A DNA stretch of 47,284 bases, from assembly GCA_002716765.1 (NCBI GenBank), contig PBBY01000003.1:1-47284 (forward strand), read 5' to 3'. How positions within the stretch are numbered: the first letter of the stretch is position 1; each line of letters opens with the position of its first letter. Shown here one piece after another: positions 43,627 to 47,284 of the stretch. A model generated the notes under the pieces. It was not told where the DNA came from. It ran no database searches and saw only the letters and a list, made by a program, of their open reading frames with translations. The position numbers and the translations under genes are program-made. The stretch is from Candidatus Magasanikiibacteriota bacterium. Its GTDB lineage: Bacteria > Patescibacteriota > Patescibacteriia > Magasanikbacterales > UBA922.

Positions 43627-44808
43627 TTATACAATCTTTACAAAAAACCGTTTTCCTTTTTGAATTATGTCACCACATTTCACTTGTGCGCTAAAACTAC
43701 TTATTTTTTCATTATTTATCTTTACTCCACCACCCTCTACTGCTCTACGTGCGTCAGAATTACTCTGGCAAAACCCCATTTCAACCAAGACTGAAATAAT
43801 GTCAGGCTGTTTTGGAGAAATTTCAGGTATTTCATCTGGGATTTGTTTTTTTGCAAATGTATTAACAAAATATGCTTCAGCCTCTTTTGCAGCACTTTCA
43901 TTGTGATACATCGTAACCAATTCTTTGGCAAGTTCAACCTTTAGGTCTCTAGGGTTTGCCCCAGTTTCTATTGCCTCCTGCACTTCTGCGATCCTTTCCA
44001 CAGAAATACGTGTAACTAATGTCATGTACCGAACTATATACTCATCTGGAATTTTCATTGCCTTACCAAACATATCATTTGGCTCGTCTGTAAGATTTAT
44101 TGTGTTCCCCCAGCTCGAGCTCATTTTACGCCCATCAATACCTTCAATCAGTGGGTTTGTTAAAATATCTTGTGGCTCTTGCCCAAACCGCTCTTGCAAA
44201 CTGCGGCCTGCCAATAAATTAAAACGCTGGTCTGTGCCACCCAACTCCACATCGGCTTTTACATGAACAGAGTCATAACCTTGCATGAGCGGATACAACA
44301 TTTCACGAAGTGATACTCTTGTTCCAGCTTCAAGTCTCCGACGAACATTATCTCGAGCAATAAACTCTGCTACAGAGAATGCATCGGCGTGTTCCCCAAC
44401 ATCAGCATAAGATAAGCGACCAAGCCAGTCGCTATTTCTTAGAACGCTACATTTACTAATATCCAATATTTTTCCAGCTTGCTCTTTATATGTCTTTAGG
44501 TTTTCTTCTACAACATCTTTTTCTAACATTGGCCTTTCACTGTCTTTGTCAGAGGTGTCACCAATAACACCAGTAAAATCACCAATAATAAACACAATCT
44601 TGTGACCAAGTTCTTGAAAATCCCGCAACTTTAGTAGTGGAATTGATCTACCAATATGAATATTAGGGCTTGTTGGGTCAATACCAAGTTTTACTGTCAA
44701 CTGATGACCACCTAACAACTTCTTGCGCAAACTCTCTAACGAGATTACTTCATCGACACCACGAATCAGTAATGCTTCAATCTTTTTTGGGTCTGTGCTT
44801 ATTTGCAT
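43627..44808 (-). CDS. tyrS: tyrosyl-tRNA synthetase
   Basis: 393 aa. Class I motifs are LGIDPTSPNIHIGRSIPL (HIGH type) and DGRKMSSSWGN (KMSKS type). Tyrosine and tRNA selection features include GYDSVHVKADVELGGTDQ. The C-terminal S4 RNA-binding domain is present (VEGGGVKINNEKIS). This is the TyrRS-Z/TyrS2-like form with the KMSSS loop. It starts 4 nt after the valS stop. Confidence 0.97.
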   Translation of the reverse strand: MQISTDPKKIEALLIRGVDEVISLESLRKKLLGGHQLTVKLGIDPTSPNIHIGRSIPLLKLRDFQELGHKIVFIIGDFTGVIGDTSDKDSERPMLEKDVVEENLKTYKEQAGKILDISKCSVLRNSDWLGRLSYADVGEHADAFSVAEFIARDNVRRRLEAGTRVSLREMLYPLMQGYDSVHVKADVELGGTDQRFNLLAGRSLQERFGQEPQDILTNPLIEGIDGRKMSSSWGNTINLTDEPNDMFGKAMKIPDEYIVRYMTLVTRISVERIAEVQEAIETGANPRDLKVELAKELVTMYHNESAAKEAEAYFVNTFAKKQIPDEIPEISPKQPDIISVLVEMGFCQSNSDARRAVEGGGVKINNEKISSFSAQVKCGDIIQKGKRFFVKIV

Positions 44809-44812
44809 AATA

Positions 44813-47284
44813 TTATTGTAATGTGTGTAATTGTTCTTGTAATTTTTTTAATTTCTGTTTTGCTTCTGCAAGTTTGTTCTTTTCGCCACTCACGACTGCT
44901 TCTGGTGCTTTTTTTGCAAAGTCTCCGGCTAACTTCTTTTCTAAATTGTCTATATATGGAGAAATACTTTCCATTTCCTTTTGTATTCTTTTCTGCTCTT
45001 TTTCTTTGTCGACTGCACCAGCAAAATCAATAGAAAATTCTATACCAGCCTCCACAAAAGAGACGGTATCTTTTGGGATTGTATCAACGGCGGATAATGA
45101 TTCTAAACGAGCTAGCGAAAGTATGATCTGTGCATTTTCTTCTATTACTGAAGTATTTTTCCCTGATTTTATATACCCAATCAGTTTTTTTGCTGGTGGA
45201 ATATTATTTTCTGCACGTAAATTACGAATTTTTGTAACACTCTGTTGAATACGTAAAAAATCCTGTGGATCTTGTGAGTCCATTTCCAAAGGTTTTGGCC
45301 ATGGGACAACCATAAGTATGCTTTTCTTTGCATATACCTCTTGCCAAATCGCTTCCGTAACAAAGGGCATAAATGGATGCCAGAGTTTAAGTATTGTGTT
45401 TAATATGTAGTTTAGTATAACAGACTTTTCACCTTCTATCTTTGCAATTTCTAAATACCAATCTGCAAGTTCGTTCCAGGTAAAATCTCGGAGCAGCTCT
45501 CCTGCTTGTGAAAATCGATATTGTTCGATATCTTCTGATACCTGCGTAACAACATTCGCAAGCCGAGAGAAAATCCACACATCAGCAAGTGTTTTTGGTT
45601 TTGGTAATTCAACATCAATAGCCGGATTACTCATGTTCAGCAACATGAACCGTGAAATATTCCAGAGTTTGTTAGCAAAATTTCGATAACTCGCAATCTT
45701 CTCTTCTGAAAGTTTGGAGTCATTTCCTGGCGTTGCCCCAATCATAAGAGATAACCGAACCGCGTCAGTCCCATACTTCTTACACACATCAAGCGGATTA
45801 ATGATATTGCCTAACGATTTACTCATCTTTCTTCCCTTTTCGTCGCGAACAAGTCCATGAAGATATACTGTTTTAAACGGCACCTCACCACGCAGGTATG
45901 TTGTCATAAGCACCATTCTAATCAACCAAAATGTTAATATATCATACCCTGTTTCAATAACACTTAGTGGGTGATATGCGTGCATATCAGTTGATTCACC
46001 AATAACATCTTCTGCAGAAGCAGGCCAACCAAGCGGAGAAAAACTAAACATACCAGCACTAAACCACGTGTCGAGAGTGTCCGGATCCTGCACCCACCCT
46101 TCTCCTGGTGATTCAGTTCGTACTTGCACTAATGATGACAATGTATATTCAATAGGTTCTCGACTTGCATGAGCACAAAGATTCTCATGTGTAAATGCTA
46201 CATCGTACAAAATATTATTAAGTGCTTTACAGATACCCGAATGACCTACAATAACAATATGCTTTCCTGAATGCGTCTCTGCGACCTCATTCAAAAATTC
46301 ATACACTCGATTCCTCACGTCAGTGTAACTTTCTCCATTTGGATATGTTGACATTCTGAGCGGATTTACTTCTTCTGTTGCAGCACCATTTAAATCACCG
46401 TAATCTATCTCCCGAAGACGAGCATCATAAACTATTTCTTTATCTCCAAAAATAATACTTGATGTTTCTTTTGCTCGCCCTAAATCAGAAGAAAATACCG
46501 CGTCATACTGCGAAATATTTTTTAATAATTCTTTTGCACGTAATGCATCTTCCTTTCCATTGTCAGTAAGGGCTGTCTCCATTTGCCCAGCGGCAAGATT
46601 AGATAGATTTGCCTCTGATTCCCCATGCCGTACAAAGGTAATTTGCACTGGCTGTATTAATTTTTTATACCACGCAGGAATTCTATGTCCGTACCACAGC
46701 TGTCGACTAATACACCAATCAAGGTAGTTGTCTACCCAATTAAAATAATCCTTCTCGAATCGTTTTGGAATAATGTCAATCTGACCACTATTTACAACAT
46801 GTTGAGATATTTTTTGAATAGTAGTTTTTTCTCCTGAAGCAATACCATCAATTTTAGAATCTTTTACAATAAACTCTTTTTTGACTCCAACCCACCACTG
46901 TTTCATAATCTGCGGCTCAATAACACCACCGCCACGACTATTTGTTGCAAGTTGATGTACATAGTCCTCGTCTGTTTTAATCAACAACCCTTTTTTGTCT
47001 AACTTCTCTACAACTTTTAGTCGCGCTTCTTCTATACTCATGCCAGCAAATTCTCCGGTCACCTCCATGAGATTTCCGTGTAAGTCTATAATCTGCTCTT
47101 TATCAAGTCCGTGTCGTTCGGCAATAAAAAAATCTTCTGTACTATGCCAAGGTGTTATAGTCATTACCCCTGATCCGAACTCTGGATCAGCAGCCTCATC
47201 TTTAATAATAGTTGCCGTAATCGGCCCATTTATCCACTCACATTCAAATGTATCACCGTGTGCATATTTCGCATAACGCGCATC
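44813..47284 (-). CDS. valS: valyl-tRNA synthetase with inserted histidine phosphatase domain (5' end outside window)
   Basis: 823 aa are visible; the frame is open to the right edge. It starts inside the editing region (ADPEFGSGVMTITPWHSTEDF). The synthetase core reads DYFNWVDNYLDWCISRQLWYGHRIPAWYKK, in two blocks, and resumes at WVQDPDTLDTWFSAGMFSFSPLGWP. KMSKS is in GRKMSKSLGN (near 45820). The C-terminus has the anticodon-binding domain and a coiled-coil arm. Between the two core halves, where usual ValRS has roughly 30-60 residues, lies a 185-residue histidine phosphatase domain (46109-46660) with FVRHGESEAN, SSDLGRAKETS, LREIDYGDLNG, NGESYTDVRNRV and IVGHSG. The frame is unbroken through both junctions. 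It is first in the valS-tyrS-argS array. Confidence 0.95.
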   Translation of the reverse strand, partial: DARYAKYAHGDTFECEWINGPITATIIKDEAADPEFGSGVMTITPWHSTEDFFIAERHGLDKEQIIDLHGNLMEVTGEFAGMSIEEARLKVVEKLDKKGLLIKTDEDYVHQLATNSRGGGVIEPQIMKQWWVGVKKEFIVKDSKIDGIASGEKTTIQKISQHVVNSGQIDIIPKRFEKDYFNWVDNYLDWCISRQLWYGHRIPAWYKKLIQPVQITFVRHGESEANLSNLAAGQMETALTDNGKEDALRAKELLKNISQYDAVFSSDLGRAKETSSIIFGDKEIVYDARLREIDYGDLNGAATEEVNPLRMSTYPNGESYTDVRNRVYEFLNEVAETHSGKHIVIVGHSGICKALNNILYDVAFTHENLCAHASREPIEYTLSSLVQVRTESPGEGWVQDPDTLDTWFSAGMFSFSPLGWPASAEDVIGESTDMHAYHPLSVIETGYDILTFWLIRMVLMTTYLRGEVPFKTVYLHGLVRDEKGRKMSKSLGNIINPLDVCKKYGTDAVRLSLMIGATPGNDSKLSEEKIASYRNFANKLWNISRFMLLNMSNPAIDVELPKPKTLADVWIFSRLANVVTQVSEDIEQYRFSQAGELLRDFTWNELADWYLEIAKIEGEKSVILNYILNTILKLWHPFMPFVTEAIWQEVYAKKSILMVVPWPKPLEMDSQDPQDFLRIQQSVTKIRNLRAENNIPPAKKLIGYIKSGKNTSVIEENAQIILSLARLESLSAVDTIPKDTVSFVEAGIEFSIDFAGAVDKEKEQKRIQKEMESISPYIDNLEKKLAGDFAKKAPEAVVSGEKNKLAEAKQKLKKLQEQLHTLQ
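46109..46660 (-). other. histidine phosphatase (phosphoglycerate mutase-like) domain inside ValRS
   Basis: Part of valS, listed separately because it is a domain of a different superfamily. The catalytic His follows Arg in RHG (46625-46630). The second catalytic His is in GHSG (46241-46243). Arg of SSDLGR and Glu of LREIDYG complete the expected phosphate pocket. All residues usual for an active branch-1 histidine phosphatase (PhoE/GpmB/CobC-like) can be seen. The substrate is unknown. Confidence 0.93.

Noticed and set aside
46109-46660. Possibility that the phosphatase segment is an intein or a separate gene
   Set aside because: There are no intein splice-junction residues or homing endonuclease motifs, and the segment has complete phosphatase motifs. 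No stop or start breaks the frame at either junction, so it is an inserted domain.

Overview
The window is AT-rich bacterial DNA, almost entirely coded on the minus strand, and looks like a Patescibacteria (Candidate Phyla Radiation) chromosome, probably of the Parcubacteria group. This placement is inference from content: an exported VirB6-like protein next to a giant cysteine-rich secreted protein, a lipid-kinase-like protein, a bactofilin, compact core genes without Shine-Dalgarno (SD) sequences, and a tRNA gene without an encoded CCA. A release factor 2 gene (prfB) indicates that UGA is read as stop, so this is not one of the UGA-recoding CPR lineages.

Layout from left to right (transcription mostly right to left). 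(1) 1-15956 is an envelope/export locus: a Ca2+-binding TSP3-repeat membrane protein, a 3,299-residue secreted Cys-rich protein, a VirB6/TrbL-like membrane protein with a long charged tail, an unknown 364-residue protein, and a protein with PPAPPK repeats cut by the left edge. (2) 16085-21037 holds rsmA, a degenerate RNB-domain protein, a DUF4015 lipoprotein, tsaC and prfB. (3) 21217-25397 holds a lone plus-strand DUF4440 gene, a two-gene cassette (unknown protein plus UbiA prenyltransferase), and groES-groEL under a CIRCE operator. (4) 25465-25586 is a highly structured, possibly pseudoknotted element that may be a small RNA. (5) 25667-31630 holds an O-antigen-ligase-like protein, a nucleotidyltransferase-like protein, a PRC-barrel protein, YidC, an MFS transporter, a possible 39-codon transcription unit and a SAM-methyltransferase-like protein. 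(6) 31864-36674 is a four-gene glycan operon: a membrane sugar-phosphate transferase followed by three GT4 glycosyltransferases. (7) 36776-37338 holds rnpB (plus) and tRNA-Leu(GAG) (minus), facing each other across a shared terminator. (8) 37388-41767 holds a divergent lipid-kinase-like protein, a bactofilin, a 7TM histidine kinase and a reductase resembling cyanobacterial acyl-ACP reductase. (9) 41903-47284 is a tight argS-tyrS-valS array, with valS cut by the right edge.

The most striking observation is in valS. Its synthetase core is interrupted in frame by a complete histidine-phosphatase domain of about 185 residues that keeps all visible catalytic motifs. Other points of interest are the export locus with its giant Cys-rich protein, the RNB protein that has lost most of its metal-binding aspartates, the structured element beside groES, and the contrast between SD-less core genes and accessory genes with strong SD sequences.

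All calls come from reading the sequence and from memory of the protein families. No database search, structure prediction or folding program was run.
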